From Burkholderiaceae bacterium (GTDB lineage Bacteria > Pseudomonadota > Gammaproteobacteria > Burkholderiales > Burkholderiaceae), in the NCBI GenBank assembly GCA_025057735.1, contig JANWUU010000358.1:1-5334 (forward strand): a stretch of 5,334 nt of DNA, written 5' to 3'. Of this stretch, positions 1-5,334 are shown one piece after another. Both the position numbers and the translations under genes were made by a program. Numbering within the stretch: the stretch's first letter is position 1; each line of letters opens with the position of its first letter. The notes under the pieces were generated by a model. That model was not told where the DNA came from. It worked only from the letters and a program-made list of their open reading frames with translations, and ran no database searches.

Positions 1-2270
1 ACGCCGACGTGCGCGCCTGGCTGGCGGCGGCGTTTTCCGCCGGCGAGGCCGTCGACGGCAGTTTCCGCCTGCGCGGCGATCTGTACGACTTTCCCTTCGC
101 CAGCGGGGGCGGCGATTTCCGCGTCCAGGCCCGGCTGCGCGGCGTCACGCTCGACTACCTGCCGGGCTGGCCGGCGGCGCAGGACGTCGCCGGCGATCTG
201 CGCGTCGAGCGCGCGCGCCTGCAGTTCAGCGGACGTCAGGCGCGCGTCTTCGACACGCAGGTCGCGGGGCTCGATCTGCGCATCGACGACATGCAACAGG
301 ACGCCCGGCTCGCCCTCGCGCTGCGGGGCGACGGCCCCGCAACCGACGTCGTGCGCTACATCAACGAGGCGCCGCTTGGCCGCATGCTGGATGGCTTCTT
401 CGAGCGCGCCACCGCGAGCGGCCGCGCGTCCCTGGAACTCGCCCTGGCCGTGCCGCTCAGCCACGCGCGCGACACGCGCGTCAACGGCGCCGTGACCTTC
501 CACAGCGCCGACGTCGCGCTGCGCCCCGAGTGGCCCGGCTTCGCGCGCGCCAGCGGCCGCCTCGAATTCTCCGAGCGCGGTTTCCGCCTCATGGGCGTCA
601 ACGCCGCCTTTCTCGGCGGCCAGGTCACGCTGGAAGGAGGCACGCGGCCCGACGGCGCGGTCGCCCTGTCGGCCGCCGGCACCGCCGCCCCGGCCGGCGT
701 GCGCCGGCTGCTCGGAAGCGAGGCCTCCCTGCTCGACCACGCGCAGGGGCTCGCGCGCTATACCGCGACCGCGCTGCTGCGCGACGGCCGCCCAGACATC
801 CGCGTCGAGTCAGATCTCGTGGGCTGGTCGCTCGCGCTGCCCGAGCCGCTCGCCAAGGTCGCCCAGGCGCCGCTGCCGCTTCGCGTCGAGATCGTCCCCG
901 AGGCGGGGTCCGGCGACCGCGTGCGCGCCAGCCTCGGCAACGTGGTCGCGCTCGAACTGCAGCGGCGCGGCGCCGGCGACCGCGCAGACGTGGAGCGGGG
1001 CTTGGTGCGCATCGGCGCCGCCACTGCGGTGCCCGGCGAACTGCCGGAGCGCGGCATCCGCGTCTCGCTGGACCTGCCGCGCCTGAACGCGGATCGCTGG
1101 CTGGCGGTCCTCGGCGGGGCCGCCGGCAGTGGAGAAGTCGCGCCCGACCTGGTGGCGGCCCGCATCGGCGAGCTGATCTACGGCGGCCGTCCCATTGCGA
1201 ACCTGGTGCTCGGCGCCACGCGCATCCGCGACGGTGCCGACACGGTGTGGCTGGCCAATGTGGTCTCCGACCATGCCACCGGTTCGCTCAGTTGGCAGAT
1301 GCCGCGCGGCGACAGCCCCGGGCGCATCAGCGCACGTCTGGCGCGGCTGGTGATCGCGGAGGCGAACCGCGACGCCATCGTCGACGCGCTGGATGCGCCG
1401 CTGCGCGACTTTCCCGCGCTCGACGTGGTGGTAGACCACTTCGAGATCGGCGCCCGCCAGCTCGGGCGGCTGGAACTGGCGGCGCACAGCGTCGGCACGG
1501 GTGCGCAGTCCGCATGGCAGTTGCAGCGGCTGGAGATCGCCAACGCAGACGGCCGCATGAGCGCCACCGGTCGTTGGGCGCGCGAGCCCGGCAGCGGCGC
1601 GCGCACGATGGCGCTCGATCTGGTCTTGCAGTTCAGCGATGCCGGACGGCTGCTGGCGCGCCTGGGGATCGCCGAGGCGGTCCGCGGCGGCGAAGGCTCG
1701 CTCGCCGGCCAGGTGCGCTGGCGCGGTACGCCGCTGGCGATCGACTACGCCACCCTGACCGGCCATCTGACCTTATCGGCGCACAAGGGCCAGTTCCTGA
1801 AGGCGGATGCCGGCGCGGCGCGCCTGCTCGGCGTGCTGTCGCTGCAGGCCCTGCCGCGCCGCCTGGCGCTCGACTTCCGCGACGTCTTCTCGGAGGGCTT
1901 CGCGTTCGACACCGTCACGGCGAGCGCCGACATCAATTCCGGCGTGCTGTCCACGCGCGATTTCCGCATGCGCGGCGCCAATGCCACGGTGCTGCTGGAA
2001 GGCAGCGCCGACCTGCGCGACGAAACGCAGAACCTGCACGTGCTGGTGCTGCCGGAGGTGAACGTGGCCTCGGCCTCGCTCGTGTATGCTCTGCTGGCCA
2101 ACCCGGCGGTCGGGCTGGGGACGTTCGTGGCGCAGTTGCTGCTGCGCGAACCGCTGGCGAAGGCCTTTTCCTTCGAGTACGACATCACCGGCACCTGGCA
2201 GGATCCGCAGGTCAAGCGCCGCGAGCGCGCCCCTACCGCCAACGGTGATGTGAGCACTGAAACCCGATGA
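1..2270 (+). CDS. yhdP: YhdP-family AsmA-like envelope protein, C-terminal part (5' truncated by window edge)
   Basis: This is the C-terminal ~755 residues of a large AsmA-like protein of the YhdP family (TIGR02099 type, usually about 1,250-1,400 aa). The frame is open to the left edge (first full codon at 3). The GTG at 9 is an internal valine, not a start, so the signal-anchor and N-terminal domain are off-window. The visible protein is a long run of amphipathic beta-strand-like segments rich in Ala, Arg, Leu, Gly and Asp, as expected for the AsmA/TamB-type lipid-groove fold. The strongest family marks are at the end. Counting from the GTG at 9, a DLRDETQNLHVLVLPEVNV segment starts near residue 668, a hydrophobic Ala/Leu/Val stretch follows, and a closing ITGTWQDPQV motif has its Trp at residue 730. 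A charged tail ends the protein. In Escherichia coli, YhdP is an inner-membrane-anchored periplasmic protein that helps carry phospholipid to the outer membrane; the same role here is inferred. Its stop overlaps the next start (ATGA), which suggests translational coupling. Confidence 0.9.
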   Translation, partial: ADVRAWLAAAFSAGEAVDGSFRLRGDLYDFPFASGGGDFRVQARLRGVTLDYLPGWPAAQDVAGDLRVERARLQFSGRQARVFDTQVAGLDLRIDDMQQDARLALALRGDGPATDVVRYINEAPLGRMLDGFFERATASGRASLELALAVPLSHARDTRVNGAVTFHSADVALRPEWPGFARASGRLEFSERGFRLMGVNAAFLGGQVTLEGGTRPDGAVALSAAGTAAPAGVRRLLGSEASLLDHAQGLARYTATALLRDGRPDIRVESDLVGWSLALPEPLAKVAQAPLPLRVEIVPEAGSGDRVRASLGNVVALELQRRGAGDRADVERGLVRIGAATAVPGELPERGIRVSLDLPRLNADRWLAVLGGAAGSGEVAPDLVAARIGELIYGGRPIANLVLGATRIRDGADTVWLANVVSDHATGSLSWQMPRGDSPGRISARLARLVIAEANRDAIVDALDAPLRDFPALDVVVDHFEIGARQLGRLELAAHSVGTGAQSAWQLQRLEIANADGRMSATGRWAREPGSGARTMALDLVLQFSDAGRLLARLGIAEAVRGGEGSLAGQVRWRGTPLAIDYATLTGHLTLSAHKGQFLKADAGAARLLGVLSLQALPRRLALDFRDVFSEGFAFDTVTASADINSGVLSTRDFRMRGANATVLLEGSADLRDETQNLHVLVLPEVNVASASLVYALLANPAVGLGTFVAQLLLREPLAKAFSFEYDITGTWQDPQVKRRERAPTANGDVSTETR

Positions 2271-3094
2271 GCCTGGCCACGTTCCGCGTCGCCGCCATTC
2301 AGATGGTGTCCCGGCCGCAGGTCGAGGCCAATCTGCGCGACGCCGAGGCGCTGATCGAGGAGGCCGCGCGCTGCGGCGCCCGCCTGGTCGTGCTGCCGGA
2401 GTACTTCTGCCTGATGGGGCGCAGCGACGCCGACAAAATCGCGGTGCGCGAGCGCGACGGCGCCGGGCCGATCCAGGAATTCCTGGCGGCGACCGCCGCG
2501 CGCCACCGCATCTGGCTGGTCGGCGGCACCGTGCCGCTCGAGGCCGCGCAGCCCGAGCGCGTGATGAACAGCGTGCTGGTGTACGACCCGCAGGGCCGCC
2601 GCATCGCCCGCTACGACAAGATCCACCTGTTCGCCTTCGCGCGCGGCGCGGAGTCCTACGACGAGGCGCGCACGATCGCGCCGGGCCGCACGGTGGTCGC
2701 CTTCACGATCGAGCCGCCGGGGGCCGCGCCGCTGCGCATCGGCCTGTCGGTCTGCTACGACCTGCGCTTTCCGGAGCTGTACCGCGCGCTGGGGCCGGTG
2801 GATTTGATCCTGGTGCCGGCAGCCTTCACCGCCACCACCGGCCGTGCGCACTGGGAGGTCCTGCTGCGCGCGCGCGCCATCGAGAATCTCTGTTACGTGC
2901 TGGCCGCCGCGCAGGGCGGGCGCCACGAAAACGGTCGCGCGACGTACGGGCACTCGATGCTGATCGATCCCTGGGGCCAGGTGCAGGCCCTGCGCGGCGA
3001 CGGCGTCGGCGTGGTGCTCGGCGACCTCGATCCGAATGTCATCGCCCGCACGCGCGCGGAACTGCCCGCGCTGCAGCACCGTGTCCTTGCCTGA
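2267..3094 (+). CDS. Carbon-nitrogen hydrolase, Nit1/Nit2 branch (probable omega-amidase or deaminated glutathione amidase)
   Basis: A complete 275-aa nitrilase-superfamily enzyme of normal length for the single-domain Nit proteins. The Glu-Lys-Cys catalytic set is intact: Glu45 in VVLPEYFCLMG, Lys118 in RYDKIHLF and the nucleophile Cys163 in GLSVCYDLRFPELYR. The VCYDLRFPE element is the hallmark of the Nit1/Nit2/YbeM (UPF0012) branch rather than of true nitrilases. A second conserved block, YGHSMLIDPWG, lies at about residues 227-237. No signal peptide is seen, so it should be cytoplasmic. Characterised members hydrolyse deaminated glutathione (metabolite repair) or alpha-ketoglutaramate/alpha-ketosuccinamate; the sequence alone does not decide between them, so I give no symbol. 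The ATG at 2267 overlaps the yhdP stop by 4 nt and lacks a strong Shine-Dalgarno, which points to coupled re-initiation. The nitrilase gene between yhdP and tldD is a recurrent arrangement in beta- and gammaproteobacteria (for example Pseudomonas and Burkholderia). Confidence 0.93.
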   Translation: MSLATFRVAAIQMVSRPQVEANLRDAEALIEEAARCGARLVVLPEYFCLMGRSDADKIAVRERDGAGPIQEFLAATAARHRIWLVGGTVPLEAAQPERVMNSVLVYDPQGRRIARYDKIHLFAFARGAESYDEARTIAPGRTVVAFTIEPPGAAPLRIGLSVCYDLRFPELYRALGPVDLILVPAAFTATTGRAHWEVLLRARAIENLCYVLAAAQGGRHENGRATYGHSMLIDPWGQVQALRGDGVGVVLGDLDPNVIARTRAELPALQHRVLA

Positions 3095-3098
3095 GGAG
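3092..3098 (+). promoter_or_regulatory. Ribosome binding site of tldD (decides the start)
   Basis: TGAGGAG contains the Shine-Dalgarno core AGGAG at 3094-3098, five bases before the ATG at 3104. The site overlaps the nitrilase stop codon (TGA, 3092-3094), so a ribosome finishing the nitrilase ends directly on it. The in-frame GTG at 3098 would use the last G of this core and has no spacing of its own, so the ATG at 3104 is preferred as the tldD start. Confidence 0.8.
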
Positions 3099-3103
3099 TG
3101 CCG

Positions 3104-4576
3104 ATGAAACCGAACGATCCCGCTCTGGAGCGCCTGGCCACCGCGCGCGCGCTGTTGCTCGAACCCTACGGGCTGGACGAAAACCGGCTGGCCACCGCGC
3201 TGGCCGAGGTCTTCGTGCACCGCGCGGATTTCGCGGACCTGTACTTCCAGTACACGCGCAGCGAATCGTTCTCGCTCGAGGAAGGCATCGTCAAAAGCGG
3301 CAGTTTCAGCATCGAGCAGGGATTCGGCGTGCGTGCGGTGGTCGGCGAAAAGACCGCCTTTTCCTACTCCGACGACATCTCGCCCGACACGCTGCGCGAG
3401 GCGGCGCGCACGGTGCGCTCGATCGCGCGTGCCGGCGGCGGCGCGGCGCGCACCGAGCGCGCGCTGGCGGCGCGCCCGGCGTCGCCGCTGTATGCCGCCA
3501 CCGATCCAGTGGCCTCGCTGGACGCGGCGGCCAAGGTGCGCCTGCTGGAGCGCGTGGAGGCGCTGTGCCGCGCGCGCGATCCGCGCGTGCGGCAGGTGAT
3601 GGCGAGCCTGACCGCCGAATACGACGTCGTGCTGGTGGCGCGTGCCGACCGCCGCGGCGACGGCGTGCTCGCCGCCGACGTGCGGCCGCTGGTGCGGCTG
3701 TCGGTGACGGTGATCGCCGAGGAGGGAGGGCGGCGCGAGCAGGGCTTCTCCGGCGGCGGGGCGCGCCGCGGCCTGGAGTTCTTCAGCGACGAACGGCTGC
3801 AGGAGTACGCGCGCACGGCGGTCGACATGGCCTTGACCAACCTGTCGGCGCGCCCGGCGCCGGCCGGCGTGATGACCGTCGTGCTCGGACCCGGCTGGCC
3901 CGGCATCCTGCTGCACGAGGCGGTCGGCCACGGCCTGGAGGGCGATTTCAACCGCAAGGGCTCGAGCGCCTTCTCAGGCCGCATCGGCCACCGCGTCGCC
4001 GCCCCCGGCGTCACCGTGATCGACGACGGCACACTGCCGCAGCGGCGCGGGTCGCTGGCGATCGACGACGAGGGCAACCCGACCCAGCGCACGGTGCTCA
4101 TCGAGGACGGGATCCTCAAGGGCTACATGCAGGACGTGCTGAACGCGCGCCTGATGAAGGTGGCCGTGACCGGCAACGGCCGCCGCGAGTCGTTCGCCGC
4201 CCTGCCGATGCCGCGCATGACCAACACGTACATGCTCGGGGGCCCGCACGATCCGCAGGAGATCGTGCGCTCGGTCAAAAAGGGCATCTACGCCTCCAAC
4301 TTCGGCGGCGGCCAGGTCGACATCACCAACGGCAAGTTCGTCTTCAGCATGGCCGAGGCCTACCTCATCGAGGACGGCCGGCTGACCGCGCCGGTGAAGG
4401 GCGCCACGCTGATCGGCAACGGGCCGGATGCGCTGACGCGCGTGACGATGATCGGCAACGACATGCAGCTGGACCCCGGCATCGGCACCTGTGGCAAGGA
4501 CGGCCAGAGCGTGCCGGTCGGCGTCGGCCAGCCCACGCTGCGCATCGAGGGACTGACGGTCGGCGGCACCGCGTAG
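3104..4576 (+). CDS. tldD: Metalloprotease TldD (peptidase family U62)
   Basis: A complete 490-aa TldD, close to the 481 aa of the Escherichia coli protein. The N-terminal domain has the typical run from [17 protein letters not shown] to a [13 protein letters not shown] block (about residues 45-93). The C-terminal metalloprotease domain carries the zinc motif HEAVGH (His271, Glu272, His276), followed by [19 protein letters not shown]. The third zinc ligand expected for the family is Cys463 in [21 protein letters not shown], and the protein ends in the family-typical LTVGGTA. In known systems TldD and TldE/PmbA form a cytoplasmic heterodimer in which TldD holds the catalytic zinc. The pair degrades unfolded peptides, processes microcin B17, and affects CcdA antitoxin and DNA gyrase. 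TldE is not in the window and is normally encoded elsewhere. The gene starts 9 nt after the nitrilase stop with its own strong Shine-Dalgarno, so it is most likely the last gene of the yhdP-nitrilase-tldD unit. All key residues are present and no damage is seen. Confidence 0.97.
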   Translation: MKPNDPALERLATARALLLEPYGLDENRLATALAEVFVHRADFADLYFQYTRSESFSLEEGIVKSGSFSIEQGFGVRAVVGEKTAFSYSDDISPDTLREAARTVRSIARAGGGAARTERALAARPASPLYAATDPVASLDAAAKVRLLERVEALCRARDPRVRQVMASLTAEYDVVLVARADRRGDGVLAADVRPLVRLSVTVIAEEGGRREQGFSGGGARRGLEFFSDERLQEYARTAVDMALTNLSARPAPAGVMTVVLGPGWPGILLHEAVGHGLEGDFNRKGSSAFSGRIGHRVAAPGVTVIDDGTLPQRRGSLAIDDEGNPTQRTVLIEDGILKGYMQDVLNARLMKVAVTGNGRRESFAALPMPRMTNTYMLGGPHDPQEIVRSVKKGIYASNFGGGQVDITNGKFVFSMAEAYLIEDGRLTAPVKGATLIGNGPDALTRVTMIGNDMQLDPGIGTCGKDGQSVPVGVGQPTLRIEGLTVGGTA

Positions 4577-4583
4577 GCCCCGC

Positions 4584-5334
4584 TCAGGGCGGCGTCGGCG
4601 GCATCCGGGTCGGTGGCATCTCGGTGGGAGGAGCGTCGCCCATGATCACCGTATTGCCCTCGCTCCAGGGCGCGTTCTGGTAATCGAAGGGCTTGAGCAG
4701 CCGCGGCTTGACGACCTCGAAGAAGGGCGAGATGTCGAAGTCGCGCGGCACATACAGGCTGTCGTGGCGGATGCGCCACAGCTCGCGCACCTGGTCGGCC
4801 CGTCCCGGGTTGCCATCGTGCTTGCGCGAGATGATCGGCAGGATCGGGTAACGCACCGTGCCGAAGGCCTGCGCGATCAGCGTCGAGCAGATCGCGCGCA
4901 TCGGGTCGCCGCGGCCGAAAGCCATCATGCGGCGGCGCCAGCGCACGGGAATCGGAAGCGGCAGCAGATAGCGCGCCAGATCGAACACGTTTTTCAGATC
5001 GTACCGGTAGCCGATGCGTTCGACCGCGAAGCGGATCACGCGCTCGCGGTCGGCCACCGTCAGATTGACCGGCCGGCAGATGCGTACGCGGAAATTCGTA
5101 TAGAAGGAAACCGGCACCGCGCGCACGCCGGCCAGCACGTCGGCCTCGATCAGTGTGGCCGGCTCGCCGTCGATGACCGGCAGCTCCGGACGCACGCCCA
5201 CGTACAGGGCGGCATGGGACCAGGTCGATTGGGTGAGGTATTTAATCGCCGCGCTCATGCGCGTGTTGCCCTCGACCAGCAACACGTCGGCCGGCGCCAG
5301 CGTCTCGGCCACCAGACGTGCGTCGGTGGCGCCG
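4584..5334 (-). CDS. YaeF/YiiX-type permuted papain-like cysteine hydrolase ('lipo-like' protein), 5' end beyond window
   Basis: The frame runs open off the right edge (reading GATDARLVAETLAPADVLLVEG), so the GTG at 5312 is probably internal and the true start lies outside. Counting from that GTG, 242 residues are visible. The N-terminal block PADVLLVEGNTRMSAAIKYLTQSTWSHAALYVG carries the likely catalytic His33. Glu56 in TLIEADVL is a candidate third residue. The likely nucleophile Cys142 sits in RAICSTLIAQAF. The His-before-Cys order is that of the circularly permuted NlpC/P60 superfamily (YaeF/YiiX, peptidase family C92; often named 'lipo-like protein' in Burkholderiales). These folds typically act as amidases, thioesterases or lipid/peptide hydrolases; the substrate here is unknown. 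A basic, Met-containing segment (VRWRRRMMAFGRG) lies just before the Cys. The protein ends in an unusual tail, PPTEMPPTRMPPTPP, which looks disordered. No lipobox or signal peptide can be assessed because the N-terminus is missing. The gene converges with tldD, so it belongs to a separate transcription unit. Confidence 0.88.
   Translation of the reverse strand, partial: GATDARLVAETLAPADVLLVEGNTRMSAAIKYLTQSTWSHAALYVGVRPELPVIDGEPATLIEADVLAGVRAVPVSFYTNFRVRICRPVNLTVADRERVIRFAVERIGYRYDLKNVFDLARYLLPLPIPVRWRRRMMAFGRGDPMRAICSTLIAQAFGTVRYPILPIISRKHDGNPGRADQVRELWRIRHDSLYVPRDFDISPFFEVVKPRLLKPFDYQNAPWSEGNTVIMGDAPPTEMPPTRMPPTPP
4588..4635 (-). repeat. Short degenerate 15-bp tandem repeat encoding the Pro/Met/Thr tail
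   Basis: Two adjacent 15-bp units at 4597-4611 and 4612-4626 match at about 11 of 15 positions. Partial units flank them at 4588-4596 and 4627-4635. On the - strand they encode the (M)PPT(E/R) repeats that close the YiiX-like protein. The unit length is a multiple of three, so copy-number change would keep the frame. Confidence 0.6.

Noticed and set aside
530..2248. A 572-codon open frame on the + strand inside yhdP.
   Set aside because: It is an out-of-frame shadow of yhdP, extremely rich in Arg and Ala with no motif, while the yhdP frame has clear family features to its end.
3098..3103. GTG at 3098 as an alternative tldD start.
   Set aside because: It overlaps the Shine-Dalgarno core and has no properly spaced ribosome binding site; the ATG at 3104 has AGGAG five bases upstream.
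1745..3931. A 728-codon open frame on the - strand, antisense to the yhdP end, the nitrilase and most of tldD.
   Set aside because: Long antisense open frames are expected in ~70% GC coding DNA because stop codons are rare. Its translation is low-complexity (rich in Arg, Ala, Gln, His), has no recognisable domain, and lies over three genes with intact catalytic motifs.
4557..4571. A possible hairpin CGGT...ACCG at the end of tldD as a terminator.
   Set aside because: The stem is only 4 bp, lies inside coding sequence and has no T-tract after it.
3565..4683. A 372-codon + strand frame that overlaps tldD and crosses into the convergent gene.
   Set aside because: The translation is Arg/Gly/Ala-rich and featureless. 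The overlapping tldD and YiiX-like frames carry conserved catalytic residues.
5310..5312. GTG at 5312 as the true start of the YiiX-like gene.
   Set aside because: The frame stays open to the window edge, there is no Shine-Dalgarno upstream in the visible bases, and the family normally has more residues before the DVLLVEGN block.

Overview
The window is a GC-rich (roughly 70% by eye), gene-dense piece of chromosome. It holds three co-directional genes on the + strand and one convergent gene on the - strand. Both window edges cut through genes. The yhdP-nitrilase-tldD order is a familiar core arrangement in Beta- and Gammaproteobacteria. With the high GC and a 'lipo-like' YiiX-type protein beside it, it suggests a betaproteobacterium (Burkholderiales or Rhodocyclales type). 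That placement is inference from gene content, not a phylogenetic result.

Layout. Positions 1-2270 hold the C-terminal part of a YhdP-family AsmA-like envelope protein. Positions 2267-3094 hold a complete carbon-nitrogen hydrolase of the Nit1/Nit2 branch, joined to yhdP by an ATGA stop/start overlap. Positions 3104-4576 hold a complete TldD metalloprotease, 9 nt after the nitrilase stop, with a clear Shine-Dalgarno that overlaps that stop. These three look like one transcription unit whose promoter lies upstream of the window. Positions 4584-5334 on the - strand hold most of a permuted papain-like (YaeF/YiiX, NlpC/P60-like) cysteine hydrolase. It converges on tldD with a gap of only 7 nt, and its 5' end lies beyond the right edge.

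How the genes may work together. YhdP is known in enterobacteria for moving phospholipid to the outer membrane. TldD, with its partner TldE/PmbA (not in this window), is a cytoplasmic peptidase that matures modified peptides and degrades unfolded peptides. Nit-type amidases in this branch can repair deaminated glutathione. The three are co-transcribed in many proteobacteria, but no shared pathway is evident from the sequence.

I found no RNA genes, mobile elements, CRISPR arrays, strong intrinsic terminators, or gene-free stretches longer than 10 nt. I see no convincing undescribed system here: this is ordinary core genome. The modest points of interest are the Pro/Met/Thr repeat tail on the YiiX-like protein, the tight translational coupling, and the very tight convergent junction.
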